Of a stretch of DNA of 64,000 nt, positions 55,111 through 63,803 are shown piece by piece; the stretch's first letter is position 1, and the number at the start of each line of letters is the position of its first letter. Source of the DNA: Neobacillus novalis NBRC 102450 (GTDB lineage Bacteria > Bacillota > Bacilli > Bacillales > Cytobacillaceae); assembly GCF_001591805.1 (NCBI RefSeq), contig NZ_BCVP01000012.1:216801-280800 (forward strand), read 5' to 3'. Under the pieces are notes generated by a model. It ran no database searches and had not been told where the DNA came from. It saw only the letters and a program-made list of their open reading frames with translations. The position numbers and the translations under genes were made by a program.

Positions 55111-55752
55111 CTAGAAAAATGCGGTAAATGCTATTACTAAAATGAGCACGCCACTAATAATTGTTCCAAATTGACCGACAGTAAATGACCCAATCCGAAC
55201 ACCGGCTAATTTAGCTCCTAAATTCACACCTGCCCAAACACTGACGATACTGCCAATTGCAGCTGTTAAAGAAATAGCAAGCGGTGAAAGACCGAGTAAT
55301 CCAGCACCTAGTCCATTCGTAAGCGCATTCGCGGATAATGCAATGCCAAGAATGATCGCTTCCCCCCAACCAATTTCTCCAGACTTATCAGTATCGGCTA
55401 TCTCTGGATTTCTTAAAATACCTTTAATACTATTGGGCTGCTCTCCGTCCTCATTTTTCACTTTTAAAGCATTACTTTTACGCGGCTTCGCCAATAGAAT
55501 AATTCGAATACCGATAATAAATAATAACACTGCTCCGAAGATCACAGGGAGTATTCCGGGAAGAATCTTGGAAAGCCAAAGTCCAAACGAAATTCCCGCT
55601 ATACTCATGAGAAAGCAAATGATACCGATCAAAATATTCGGGCCTAACCGAATGTGTATCTTTCGAATACCATAAGAAATTCCTACCCCTAAATTATCTA
55701 TACTTGATGAAACAGCAAAAGCCAAAATGATTAACCAAGCCAATGTCAACAC
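55111..55752 (-). CDS. ytaF: Sporulation membrane protein YtaF (MntP-like)
   Basis: A 213-aa membrane protein with six helices in two halves, related to the MntP/YebN manganese exporter family. Seen: AFAVSSSIDNLGVGISYGIR, with the Asp-rich membrane motif, and its inverted partner GIALSANALTNGLGAGLLG. A cytoplasmic loop (about 95-135) contains an EF-hand-like DTDKSGEIGWGE. In B. subtilis ytaF is sporulation-associated and elsewhere on the chromosome; transport specificity is unproven. Confidence 0.87.
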   Translation of the reverse strand: MLTLAWLIILAFAVSSSIDNLGVGISYGIRKIHIRLGPNILIGIICFLMSIAGISFGLWLSKILPGILPVIFGAVLLFIIGIRIILLAKPRKSNALKVKNEDGEQPNSIKGILRNPEIADTDKSGEIGWGEAIILGIALSANALTNGLGAGLLGLSPLAISLTAAIGSIVSVWAGVNLGAKLAGVRIGSFTVGQFGTIISGVLILVIAFTAFF

Positions 55753-55863
55753 TCCTTATTTTTTTTACATTGTATTGATTTCTTTGACTAATAGTGCATG
55801 TCCACTTCAAGTTTGTTGATAAAACGTCAACACTTAATGTAAACCCATAAAGGAGCGAGTGTG

Positions 55864-56526
55864 ATGTCAACTAAAAGAGGCGAGGATCAAAACCTTGGAC
55901 AATTAATAAAAAAATTGTTAAAGGAACGTTCACTTTCCATGCGAAAGCTTAGTACACTTACAGGAATTGATACAGCGACGATTTCACGAATAGCAAATAA
56001 TAAACAACAGGCTAAGCCCTCACACCTAAAGCTAATTGCCCATCATTTGAGCGTTCCAGTAGCAAGATTACTACAGGCTGCAGGGTACAATATTGATGTA
56101 ATTGAACAAAACACTCCATCTGATATTTTTAATTCCATCGAGACAATACAAGAAATTCTTGTCACTTCCAATCTATTGGATGAACAATTCAACATGGATC
56201 AAATATATCAGGAATTGGCCAAGTATGAACAATTTGCCCACACAAAAGAAGGTGAGCAGAAGATATTTGAGGAGTTTGAAACAAAAGTGGAACAAGTTAG
56301 GGGTATGGGACCTTTTATTATTGAATTGAAAAAAATGTACAAGAGTTTCTGTGAAGAAAATAATTCGGCAGAAAAGCGCACAATCCTCGGCAGTGTACTT
56401 TTATACTTTATTTTATCAACAGATATTATCCCTGATTATGTGTTTCCTTTCGGATATTTGGACGATTGCTTAGCTGTTCAAATTGGTTTGGAACGACTTG
56501 CAAAATTGGATGGCAACAATAATTAG
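55864..56526 (+). CDS. HTH-DUF1232 protein, paralog 2
   Basis: A 220-aa paralog of the protein at 53789-54436 with the same layout: XRE helix-turn-helix (about 10-72: KKLLKERSLSMRKLSTLTGI then DTATISRIANNKQQ) and C-terminal DUF1232 (about 172-215: VLLYFILSTDIIPDYVFPFG then YLDDCLAVQIGLERL). The two share LLKERSLSMRKLS, IDTATIS and the DUF1232 core, but differ in the recognition-helix region. AAAGGAG precedes GTG-ATG; I use the ATG. It is divergent from ytaF with about 110 bp between starts. Confidence 0.82.
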   Translation: MSTKRGEDQNLGQLIKKLLKERSLSMRKLSTLTGIDTATISRIANNKQQAKPSHLKLIAHHLSVPVARLLQAAGYNIDVIEQNTPSDIFNSIETIQEILVTSNLLDEQFNMDQIYQELAKYEQFAHTKEGEQKIFEEFETKVEQVRGMGPFIIELKKMYKSFCEENNSAEKRTILGSVLLYFILSTDIIPDYVFPFGYLDDCLAVQIGLERLAKLDGNNN

Positions 56527-56725
56527 AGATGTCTGAACGCCGATGCGTTCACACATGCCCCAAACTGTACCAATTGCTCGTGCCTGATGCGTTGAATGGA
56601 TTAATAGCATTGCAAAGTGTTGAGTTTTTGTCAATTTAATTAATAAATACAAACACTCTTTTCAACACCAATTCATAACATACATCAAAAGTAGTCAGGA
56701 AAGAGAAGAAAGGAAGTGAATATAT

Positions 56726-56896
56726 ATGTTTTATTGCATCGTTTGTTCTAAACTGCACAAGCAAAAACTTGTCGACAGCAGGGTATTTAAGAATGGCTTT
56801 TATATAGATCCTTTTAGAGGACAAAAATTTCCTTTAGGTATATGTGAAGTGAACAAAAACCTTGAATGGTATTGGGACGACTTTAAAATTAGCTGA
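56726..56896 (+). CDS. Small cysteine-containing protein (56 aa)
   Basis: A 56-codon ORF starting MFYCIVCSKLHKQKLVDSRV and ending EWYWDDFKIS. A CxxC (YCIVC) and a later Cys could form part of a metal site; the tail is acidic and aromatic. AAGGAAGTG precedes the ATG by 8-10 nt. No family is recognised. The gap 56527-57044 otherwise shows no supported gene. Confidence 0.45.
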   Translation: MFYCIVCSKLHKQKLVDSRVFKNGFYIDPFRGQKFPLGICEVNKNLEWYWDDFKIS

Positions 56897-57044
56897 AAAC
56901 CATAACGAGATTAGCCTGCCCCCATTACATTCACAGTGAGGGGTCAGGCTATTTTTCTCTCTAAACAAGTGATAATTTTTTCAAAAACCGGGAGCGTTTG
57001 CTATACTTTGAATAGGGTAATATTTCGAACAGGAGGACTAGTTA

Positions 57045-58064
57045 ATGACAGCTAAATTATTTTCTCCCCTTACCATTAAGGGAGTCACGCTAAAAAACAG
57101 AATTGTCATGTCACCGATGTGCATGTATTCCTGCCATAACGAAGACGGGCATGTACAAAACTGGCATCGCACCCATTACACATCAAGAGCAGTCGGTCAG
57201 GTTGGTCTCATTATTGTTGAAGCAACAGCGGTAACACCCCAGGGCAGGATTTCCCCTCAGGATTTAGGCATTTGGAGTGATGAGCATGTAAAAGGTTTCC
57301 AGGAGCTTGTCGGTCTAATGAAGGAGCATGGAGCTAGAACAGGGATTCAACTCGCCCATGCCGGCCGGAAAGCGGTATTAGAAGGCGAAATTATCGCCCC
57401 TTCTGCAATCGCCTTTAATGAAAAAATGAAAACGCCTAAGGAAATGACAACGGTGGATATTGCAGAAACGGTTGAAGCTTTTAAAAAAGGTGCTGAACGG
57501 GCAGCAAAAGCTGGTTTTGATGTAATTGAGATTCATGGTGCCCACGGATATTTAATAAACGAATTCCTCTCACCTCTTTCCAATAATAGAAGCGATGAAT
57601 ACTGCGGGTCCGCTGAAAACCGTTACCGCTTACTTCGCGAAGTGATTGATGCCGTCAAAACCGTTTGGAATGGGCCATTATTTGTAAGGGTTTCCGCTCA
57701 TGATTATCATCAAGAAGGATTAAACGCAGAAGATTACATAACTTTCGCAGAGTGGATGAAGGAGCAAGGCGTCGATTTAATTGATGTAAGCTCAGGTGCT
57801 GTTATCCCGGCACATATTCATGTCTATCCGGGTTATCAAGTGAAATATTCAGAGACGATTAAGAATGGAGCTGACATTTCAACAGGTGCAGTAGGTTTGA
57901 TTACTTCAGCGATACAGGCTGAGGAAATTTTAGAAAATGACAGAGCAGATTTAGTCTTTTTAGCCCGTGAATTACTACGTGACCCATACTGGCCGCGAAC
58001 AGCAGCTAAAGAACTCGGCGTTACGATTGAAGCACCAAAACAATACGAGCGCGGCTGGATTTAA
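57045..58064 (+). CDS. namA: NADPH dehydrogenase NamA (old yellow enzyme)
   Basis: A 339-aa FMN-dependent ene-reductase of the OYE family (YqjM class) that reduces activated C=C bonds and may serve in oxidative stress and detoxification. Motifs: [20 protein letters not shown] with the redox-tuning Cys, [14 protein letters not shown] with the active-site His, [20 protein letters not shown] and the phosphate-binding [23 protein letters not shown] precedes the ATG. Synteny with yqjM agrees. Confidence 0.95.
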   Translation: MTAKLFSPLTIKGVTLKNRIVMSPMCMYSCHNEDGHVQNWHRTHYTSRAVGQVGLIIVEATAVTPQGRISPQDLGIWSDEHVKGFQELVGLMKEHGARTGIQLAHAGRKAVLEGEIIAPSAIAFNEKMKTPKEMTTVDIAETVEAFKKGAERAAKAGFDVIEIHGAHGYLINEFLSPLSNNRSDEYCGSAENRYRLLREVIDAVKTVWNGPLFVRVSAHDYHQEGLNAEDYITFAEWMKEQGVDLIDVSSGAVIPAHIHVYPGYQVKYSETIKNGADISTGAVGLITSAIQAEEILENDRADLVFLARELLRDPYWPRTAAKELGVTIEAPKQYERGWI

Positions 58065-58070
58065 TTAGAT

Positions 58071-58096
58071 AAAAGCCACATTTTTGTGGCTTTTAT
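58071..58096 (+). terminator. Terminator after namA
   Basis: A perfect AAAAGCCACA/TGTGGCTTTT hairpin followed by a short AT-rich tail. Confidence 0.7.
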
Positions 58097-58126
58097 TAAT
58101 TAGAAAAGTAATATTTAAAAGAAAAA

Positions 58127-58152
58127 AGAAGCCTTTAATTCAATAGACTTCT
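58127..58152 (-). terminator. Terminator of the coiled-coil gene
   Basis: AGAAGTCT/AGGCTTCT imperfect stem overlapping the stop codon, followed by TTTTTTC on the minus strand. Confidence 0.55.
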
Positions 58153-58445
58153 AATTGTTTACTAATTCTATTTATTTTTAAATCCTGTTTTGCTTGTTTT
58201 TCGCTGATAAAATCAATATCATACTTGAATGTCATAAGGATTTCATTTTGAACTTCTACCTTTTTATCTAACCTGTCAATATCTGTCCGTAACCCATCCA
58301 TATCTGTCCGTAACTCATCCACATCTGTTCGCAACCCATCCACATCCGTCCGTAACCCATTCACATCTGTCCGTAACCCAGCAATATCCTTACGTACCTC
58401 TTTCAACTCTAGAAATATACCCTCTAATAATTCTCTATCTGTCAT
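58140..58445 (-). CDS. Heptad-repeat coiled-coil protein
   Basis: A 101-aa protein, MTDRELLEGIFLELKEVRKD at the start, then about five copies of a seven-residue unit (GLRTDVD / ELRTDMD / GLRTDID, roughly residues 22-62) and KKVEVQNEILMTFKYDIDFI. Hydrophobic residues recur every 3.5 positions, so it should form a parallel coiled coil. There is no membrane segment or signal peptide. It resembles small phage-derived coiled-coil proteins of Bacillus, but no phage genes adjoin it. Confidence 0.7.
   Translation of the reverse strand: MTDRELLEGIFLELKEVRKDIAGLRTDVNGLRTDVDGLRTDVDELRTDMDGLRTDIDRLDKKVEVQNEILMTFKYDIDFISEKQAKQDLKINRISKQLEVY
58270..58385 (-). repeat. 21-bp minisatellite in the coiled-coil gene
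   Basis: About five tandem copies of a 21-bp unit (AACCCATCCACATCTGTCCGT on the plus strand gives the pattern; individual copies vary at a few bases). The 21-bp length equals one protein heptad, so copy changes keep frame and register. Confidence 0.85.
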
Positions 58446-58534
58446 CGCCGGATCCTCTCCTTTTTATCATTATACCATATAACAATTAGTAAAAATCCCA
58501 CACAATTGTTATCGAAATTTGACAACTAGAATTC

Positions 58535-59458
58535 CTATTTAAGTGGAATATTTATCTCTTTAAAATCCTCCGCTATCTCCGTATTCGGAAATACTTCCTG
58601 CGCCTCATCGACCAATTCACGCCAAGCGTTTCGGTCGTAACGCGAGCTTATATGGGTTAGGCATAACTTCTTACTACCAGCCCGTAATGCAATGTCTGCC
58701 GCCTGATGGGTTGTCGAATGGAAATAATCATGGGCTAACTTCTCCTCCCCTTTTGAGAAGGTGGCTTCATGAATCAAAAGATCCGCACCTTGCGCCAACA
58801 ATAGTGCATTCTCGCAATACCGAGTGTCCCCAAGAATCGCCACGACCCGTCCCTTTTGCTCAGGCCCAACAAACTCACCCGGTTCAAGTACCTGGCCATC
58901 CTCAAGTGTAACCGTTTCGCCATTTTTTATGTTGCGAAAGATTGGTCCCGGCTGAACCCCTGCCTCCTTCAACTTATCCGCAAGCAATGTACCCGGTCTG
59001 TCCTTTTCAACGATCCGATAGCCATAAGAAGGAATTCCATGTTCAAGTAAGCGGGCTTCAACCGTAAACTGCTCATCTTCAAAAATAACACCCTCGTCAA
59101 TTTCAATAACCGTCAACGGATATTTTAAATAAGTCTGACTTAAGGAAAGACTAACATGAATATATTCTTTTATCCCTTTCGGACCATATACCGTAACCTC
59201 TGATTCCCCGCCCTGAAACGAACGGCTCGATAACAATCCAGGCAGTCCGTAAATATGATCACCGTGCAGGTGGGTAATAAAAATTTTTTCAATCCGCCGC
59301 GGTTTGATCGATGTATGTAATATTTGATGCTGGGTAGCTTCACCGGCATCAAATAGCCAAACAGCCCCACGCTCCTCAAGTAATTTGAGGGCAATCGACG
59401 TCACATTGCGCAGCTTTGCTGGCATGCCTGCACCCGTTCCTAAGAAAAATATCTCCAC
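58535..59458 (-). CDS. rnz: Ribonuclease Z
   Basis: A 307-aa endoribonuclease that trims the 3' end of CCA-less tRNA precursors. The metal motif is [17 protein letters not shown] (HxHxDH); further ligands are in ILGDTRYCE and LTHISSRYD near the C-terminus, and GxGxG-like [13 protein letters not shown] is at the start. The start is GTG (VEIFFLGTG) with AGGAG 8 nt upstream; a longer N-terminal extension is rejected as the family starts at this position. Confidence 0.95.
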   Translation of the reverse strand: MEIFFLGTGAGMPAKLRNVTSIALKLLEERGAVWLFDAGEATQHQILHTSIKPRRIEKIFITHLHGDHIYGLPGLLSSRSFQGGESEVTVYGPKGIKEYIHVSLSLSQTYLKYPLTVIEIDEGVIFEDEQFTVEARLLEHGIPSYGYRIVEKDRPGTLLADKLKEAGVQPGPIFRNIKNGETVTLEDGQVLEPGEFVGPEQKGRVVAILGDTRYCENALLLAQGADLLIHEATFSKGEEKLAHDYFHSTTHQAADIALRAGSKKLCLTHISSRYDRNAWRELVDEAQEVFPNTEIAEDFKEINIPLK

Positions 59459-59656
59459 AATCAAAACTCCTCTCTCTACCGTTCCTTTTTCCAATATGGT
59501 TAATATAGCACAAACTTCTTTCGATTTCTCCTCAGCCAAATTAATTTGTTACATGGAAATCAATATATTTGCGAAACCTAATCAAAACCGCTAAATTTAA
59601 GGTTGATTAAGCAAAAACTACATAAGCAACTAGGCTTTAGAAAAGAGGTTTCAAAC

Positions 59657-61150
59657 GTGGAGCAAAATATGACTTCATTAATCATGATATTTGGGGCAAC
59701 TGGGGATTTAGCGAAACGGAAGCTGTTCCCTTCCCTTTATCGCTTATTTTCTCGGAATAAATTAGAGAAATTTGCCGTAATCGGTGTTGCAAGAAGGACC
59801 CTTTCTACTGATGAATTCCAACAATCCGTGAAAGATTCTGTTTTATCCGCCTTAGGGAATAAAGATAATCTTGATGAATTTGTCTCCCACTTTTACTATC
59901 AATCACATGATGTAGCGGATTCAAGCTCTTACGTTTCATTAAGGAAATTTGCCGATGAAATTGATACAACTTATGACCTTGAAGGCAACCGTATTTTTTA
60001 TCTGGCAATGGCACCAGAATTTTTCGGTCCAATTGCCCTTCATCTCAAATCAGATGGGCTGACAGATGTTAAAGGATATAAACGTCTTGTCATTGAAAAG
60101 CCGTTCGGCCATGATTTACCATCTGCCAAAGAATTAAACACGCAAATTAGAACGGCCTTTTCCGAGGAAGAAGTTTATCGAATCGATCACTATTTAGGAA
60201 AAGAAATGGTTCGAAACATTGAGGTCATCCGTTTTGCCAATGCTATTTTTGAACCGCTCTGGAATAACCGTTATATCTCCAATATCCAAATTACCTCAAG
60301 TGAAACACTGGGTGTTGAAGAACGTGGACGCTATTACGAAACGAGCGGAGCACTGCGTGATATGCTGCAAAACCATATGATGCAAATGGTCGCACTGCTG
60401 GCAATGGAACCGCCAATTAAACTGACAACGGACGAAATCCGTTCCGAAAAAGTAAAAGTGTTTAGGGCATTAAGAACGGTCGAGGGTGATGATGTAAATA
60501 ACTATTTTGTTCGCGGTCAGTATGGCGGAGGAACTATTGAAGATAAACAGGTGCCGAAATACCGTGATGAAACAATGGTGGACAAAGAATCGAATACCGA
60601 AACCTTCGTTGCCGGCAAAATCATGATTGATAATTTCCGCTGGGCTGGTGTTCCTTTTTATATCCGTACCGGAAAAAGAATGACCGCAAAATCGACGAAA
60701 ATTGTTGTTCAATTTAAAGATATCCCGATGAATTTATATTATCAAACCGAAAAAATGCTTAATCCAAACCTACTCGTCATCCATATTCAACCGGAAGAAG
60801 GGATTACCCTGCATCTTAATGCCAAGAAGGCTGGCGGTCACTTGGATGCACAAGAGGTGAAACTAAGCTTCGCTAATACGGGCGTTCATGCGATGAACAC
60901 TCCAGAGGGCTATGAGAAACTTCTTTATGACTGTATGCGCGGTGATGCCACCAATTTCACTCATTGGGATGAAGTCGCCTATTCTTGGGCGTTTGTCGAT
61001 AAAATCTCGGCTGTATGGGAAAAAACAAAAGCCGCCTTTCCGAATTACGAGTCAGGGTCAATGGGTCCTAAAGAAGCGGATGAACTGTTAGAAAAAGACG
61101 GCAGCTTCTGGTGGCCTGTGACCAATTTAGAAGTAGATATTTGTAAATGA
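59657..61150 (+). CDS. zwf: Glucose-6-phosphate 1-dehydrogenase
   Basis: The entry enzyme of the oxidative pentose phosphate pathway, making NADPH. The 497-aa protein shows the Rossmann motif IFGATGDLAKRKLFPS, the active-site RIDHYLGKEMVRNIEVIRFA and the substrate-binding VIEKPFGHD. I choose a GTG start (VEQNMTSL) preceded by AAGAGG. In B. subtilis gnd (yqjI) lies beside zwf; it is absent here, and dinB follows directly on the other strand. Confidence 0.95.
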   Translation: MEQNMTSLIMIFGATGDLAKRKLFPSLYRLFSRNKLEKFAVIGVARRTLSTDEFQQSVKDSVLSALGNKDNLDEFVSHFYYQSHDVADSSSYVSLRKFADEIDTTYDLEGNRIFYLAMAPEFFGPIALHLKSDGLTDVKGYKRLVIEKPFGHDLPSAKELNTQIRTAFSEEEVYRIDHYLGKEMVRNIEVIRFANAIFEPLWNNRYISNIQITSSETLGVEERGRYYETSGALRDMLQNHMMQMVALLAMEPPIKLTTDEIRSEKVKVFRALRTVEGDDVNNYFVRGQYGGGTIEDKQVPKYRDETMVDKESNTETFVAGKIMIDNFRWAGVPFYIRTGKRMTAKSTKIVVQFKDIPMNLYYQTEKMLNPNLLVIHIQPEEGITLHLNAKKAGGHLDAQEVKLSFANTGVHAMNTPEGYEKLLYDCMRGDATNFTHWDEVAYSWAFVDKISAVWEKTKAAFPNYESGSMGPKEADELLEKDGSFWWPVTNLEVDICK

Positions 61151-61155
61151 TGTCC

Positions 61156-61196
61156 AAAAAGCTCCCCTTTGTTTAGTCGGCAAAGTGGAGCTTTTT
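61156..61196. terminator. Bidirectional terminator between zwf and dinB
   Basis: AAAAAGCTCC.CTTTG/CAAAG.GGAGCTTTTT stem between convergent genes. Confidence 0.75.
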
Positions 61197-62484
61197 AGTC
61201 TTCTTCATTCTTTTTATTAGGGGAGCTGCGCAGAAAATCCTTGTTAAAACTTGTCCCCGTTCCAACATTATGTGAGGGGTCAACTTTGTGAGTTCCTGCC
61301 TTCTCAATAATATTTTTCCCATACTTGTCTCGCAGATTCGAAAGGGTTTTAAGCAGCGGCTCTTTTTTCGCATCCTTTTCATAGGAAAACAAATCTAATT
61401 GTTTGTAAGCATGCTCATGGTCAACTAAATCATTTCCGGTAATCCCCAATAACCGAATGGCATCCCCATTCCAGGACTTTAGAAAAAGCTGTTTAGCAAA
61501 CGCAGCAATATCTTCTTTGTGAAGAATAGGATTCGAAAGCTTCTTACTTCTCGTAATCGTCTTCCGATCTTTATATCGGATGGTAATGGCCAATGCAGAC
61601 GCCAGGACATTCTTCCGCTTCAACCTCACCGAAACTGTTTCTGCCAATGAATCCAGCACCTGAAAAAGCTCTTGCTGATTGCTCACGTCCCTTGGCAGCG
61701 TAGTGGAGTTGCCAATACTCTTAAACTCCTCAATTGATTCCGGGTCAACTGGTCGAGAATCGATTCCATTTGCCCGCTCTTTTATTCGAATTCCGTTAAT
61801 TCCAAGTAGCGTTTTAAGCTGAATTTCATTCCCTTTTGCTAAATCACCAATCGTTTGAATGCCAATCGTTGTCAGTTTTTCTGCTGTTTTTTTGCCAACC
61901 CCATGCATGTCGTTCGTGTTCAAAGGCCAAAGCACTTTCGGGATATCACGCTTACGAAGGACGGTAATCCCCATTGGCTTCTTCATATCAGAGGCCATTT
62001 TCGCTAAAAATTTATTTGGAGCAATGCCAATACTACATGGCAAATCGAGCTGTTCAAGAACTCTCTTTTGAATACTTTCGGCAATTTCAATTGGACTGCC
62101 AAATTCGAAGCTTTCAGTTATATCCATGTAGCCTTCATCAATTGAAACCGGCTCAACAAGGGTAGTATATTGCCGCAAAATTTCAAACATGCCCATTGAT
62201 GCGGCACGGTATCGTTCAAAATTGGGCTTCCTCACAATTAACTGCGGGCAAAGCTTTTTCGCTTCCCAAAGCGGCATCGTAGTTTTCACGCCAAATTTCC
62301 TCGCTTCATAGCTGCAGGTGACAATAATTCCTCTGCGCTCCTCCACGTTTCCCGCGATGGCTAACGGTTTTCCCTTCAATGACGGGTCATAGGCCATTTC
62401 AACTGAGGCATAAAAACTATTCATATCCACATGTAAAATCACTCGTCCGTTTTTCGGATACATTTCCTTCAAGCGAACACACAT
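61195..62484 (-). CDS. dinB: DNA polymerase IV (DinB, YqjH)
   Basis: A 429-aa Y-family translesion polymerase. The catalytic motifs are LHVDMNSFYASVEMAYD and EPVSIDEGYMDITESF; HhH in MHGVGKKTAEKLTTIGIQ, a little-finger domain, and a beta-clamp motif KQLDLFSYE near the C-terminus. The start is uncertain: an ATG at 62484 (MCVRLKEMYPK), or 62463 (MYPKNGRV). A terminator at 62518-62542 excludes the longer frame to 62616. It lies beside zwf where B. subtilis has yqjH. Confidence 0.92.
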   Translation of the reverse strand: MCVRLKEMYPKNGRVILHVDMNSFYASVEMAYDPSLKGKPLAIAGNVEERRGIIVTCSYEARKFGVKTTMPLWEAKKLCPQLIVRKPNFERYRAASMGMFEILRQYTTLVEPVSIDEGYMDITESFEFGSPIEIAESIQKRVLEQLDLPCSIGIAPNKFLAKMASDMKKPMGITVLRKRDIPKVLWPLNTNDMHGVGKKTAEKLTTIGIQTIGDLAKGNEIQLKTLLGINGIRIKERANGIDSRPVDPESIEEFKSIGNSTTLPRDVSNQQELFQVLDSLAETVSVRLKRKNVLASALAITIRYKDRKTITRSKKLSNPILHKEDIAAFAKQLFLKSWNGDAIRLLGITGNDLVDHEHAYKQLDLFSYEKDAKKEPLLKTLSNLRDKYGKNIIEKAGTHKVDPSHNVGTGTSFNKDFLRSSPNKKNEED

Positions 62485-62486
62485 CC

Positions 62487-62495
62487 TTAAAACAT
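62487..62495 (-). other. Two-codon upstream ORF before dinB
   Basis: On the minus strand AAGGGGAATAA is followed by ATG-TTT-TAA, then GG and the ATG at 62484. A start-stop element with a good ribosome site 2 nt before the dinB start could control dinB translation by reinitiation. Confidence 0.3.
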
Positions 62496-62517
62496 TTATT
62501 CCCCTTAAGTATAGCAA

Positions 62518-62542
62518 AAAGGAGAACCAATGGCTCTCCTTT
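62518..62542 (-). terminator. Terminator between the 62591 gene and dinB
   Basis: AAAGGAGAGCC/GGTTCTCCTTT hairpin followed by TTG on the minus strand. Confidence 0.7.
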
Positions 62543-62590
62543 GTAAAGCTTTCATAGGTCATCCATTTAAAGAAATAATTTTTGTTATTA

Positions 62591-62971
62591 CTAACTTCTA
62601 TTTCCACTATCAACAATTAGATTTTTGGCAATAAATTCATATGTGCCATATTCATCAAAAAATATCAAGTAATGTTTATACTCAAATTTTTGACTACCCC
62701 TATAACTCGCTTTAATTTCATTTAACCATTGTGAATATTTGACTTCTGAAATCGAATTATATGATTTTAGAACATCCTCTCCAACACAACTCATTTTTGA
62801 AACTCTATACGCAATTGTTTCAACAAAAATTATACTTTTCCAAGCATATTCGCCTGTATCTTGTTCATAATCGTAACTTAATATTACATCTCTTCCTCGT
62901 GTTTGAATTTTTGGTGATTCATTAAATTCTTGAGCCAATTCTTTAATCTTATAAATTCTTACAAGTTCCAT
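62591..62971 (-). CDS. Uncharacterised 126-aa protein, possible immunity protein
   Basis: I recognise no family. The 126 aa are soluble, rich in Tyr, Glu, Lys and Ser, with strand-like runs (EYKHYLIFFDEYGTYEFIAK). The DNA is more AT-rich than neighbouring genes. AAGGGGGAAAAG lies upstream of the ATG. It is downstream of, and on the same strand as, the decayed Rhs C-terminus at 63804-64000, the usual place of an immunity gene; that link is inference only. Terminators bound it on the downstream side. Confidence 0.55.
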   Translation of the reverse strand: MELVRIYKIKELAQEFNESPKIQTRGRDVILSYDYEQDTGEYAWKSIIFVETIAYRVSKMSCVGEDVLKSYNSISEVKYSQWLNEIKASYRGSQKFEYKHYLIFFDEYGTYEFIAKNLIVDSGNRS

Positions 62972-63137
62972 ACTATTGTCTTTTCCCCCTTATTTTACGT
63001 TACTCATAAATCCCCGATTCCCTGTTATTTCCAGAGTGTTGATTCCTATATTTTAACACACTCTCCGTTTTATTGTTGTTGATGTCGGTCGTAGCAAAGT
63101 TCTCTCCAAACCAAAATAAATTTACCTAATAACAAAA

Positions 63138-63165
63138 AACCTTAAGAGTATGTCTCTAAAGGGTT
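63138..63165 (-). terminator. Terminator-like hairpin
   Basis: AACCCTTTAGAG/CTCTTAAGGTT stem followed by TTTTTG on the minus strand, between the Rhs remnant and the 62591 gene. Confidence 0.5.
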
Positions 63166-63460
63166 CCGTTTTCAAGTGCTTTCTTATTAAAAGACATAAG
63201 AAATGACGTATGAATTTGCATAAGTCTTTTTCTTTATTTATTAAGGTTTCTACGAAATTTCATTAACTTTGACATAGCAAATGACATCATTATTATGATG
63301 AACAATTAGTATTGTACAATTAAAAAAGATGGTCAAAACTTCTGTCATTTTCAGTGCCGTTTTGAGTACCAATTTTATTGATCTTTATAAGATGGTCGAT
63401 AAAAAGCTGCTGATTCCTGCATCTAGAATCAAGAGGGTCCACACTTATCGGTTGTGTTGT

Positions 63461-63665
63461 ACCCGAGCGGATAAATAGACGGAAAAATTCCGCTTAATTA
63501 TTAATTATTATTAAAAAAAGCTTAAATAGACGGAGAGATTCCGCCTATTGCCTTGAAAAATTCAAAAACGGGAGATTTTGCTTTGCATAATCGGAAAACC
63601 TCCCCTTATATACCCCGAAACGAGCTCCATTCTGCATCTAACCGAAAAATCTCCGCTTATTTTAC
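63461..63665. repeat. Short interspersed repeats (GACGGAAAAATTCCGC type)
   Basis: Units AAATAGACGGAAAAATTCCG (63473), AAATAGACGGAGAGATTCCG (63524), and diverged units with AACGGGAGATTTTG and ACCGAAAAATCTCCGCTTAT (63641) recur in about 200 bp, each with GCGGA/TCCGC-like complementarity. They look like an intergenic repeat family; at least two units are nearly identical over 20 bases. Confidence 0.65.
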
Positions 63666-63803
63666 TTTTGCTGGTTACTCAATTACGGAATTAAGTTCAG
63701 TAGGGTTAGATTTATATTCTCTTTTACTTTCACCACGTTTATAGGTTGGAGAGCCTGGATCATCCTACAGACTCATAGTCCGAATATTTCCATGCCGATC
63801 TAT

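Larger units (their letters stand above)
62972..63803. other. Gene-poor interval with repeats
   Basis: About 830 bp without a gene that I can support. It contains a terminator-like hairpin at 63138 and a block of short inverted repeats at 63461-63665. A 63-codon open frame at 63553 lies inside the repeat block and is not a convincing gene. The rest is AT-rich with no recognisable protein remnant. Confidence 0.6.

Noticed and set aside
56470..56652. Minus-strand open frame (HQARAIGTVWGM...) as a transposase remnant
   Set aside because: The segment hints at a coding fragment, but I cannot match it to any transposase family and it overlaps paralog 2.
58270..58385. CRISPR-like tandem repeats
   Set aside because: Units are contiguous 21-bp repeats without spacers and lie inside an open frame encoding heptads.
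62485..62616. N-terminal extension of DinB to 62616
   Set aside because: A terminator hairpin lies inside it, and the family starts near MYPKNGRV.
63553..63744. 63-codon plus-strand open frame
   Set aside because: It lies within the repeat block, lacks a ribosome site, and its composition follows the repeats rather than a protein.
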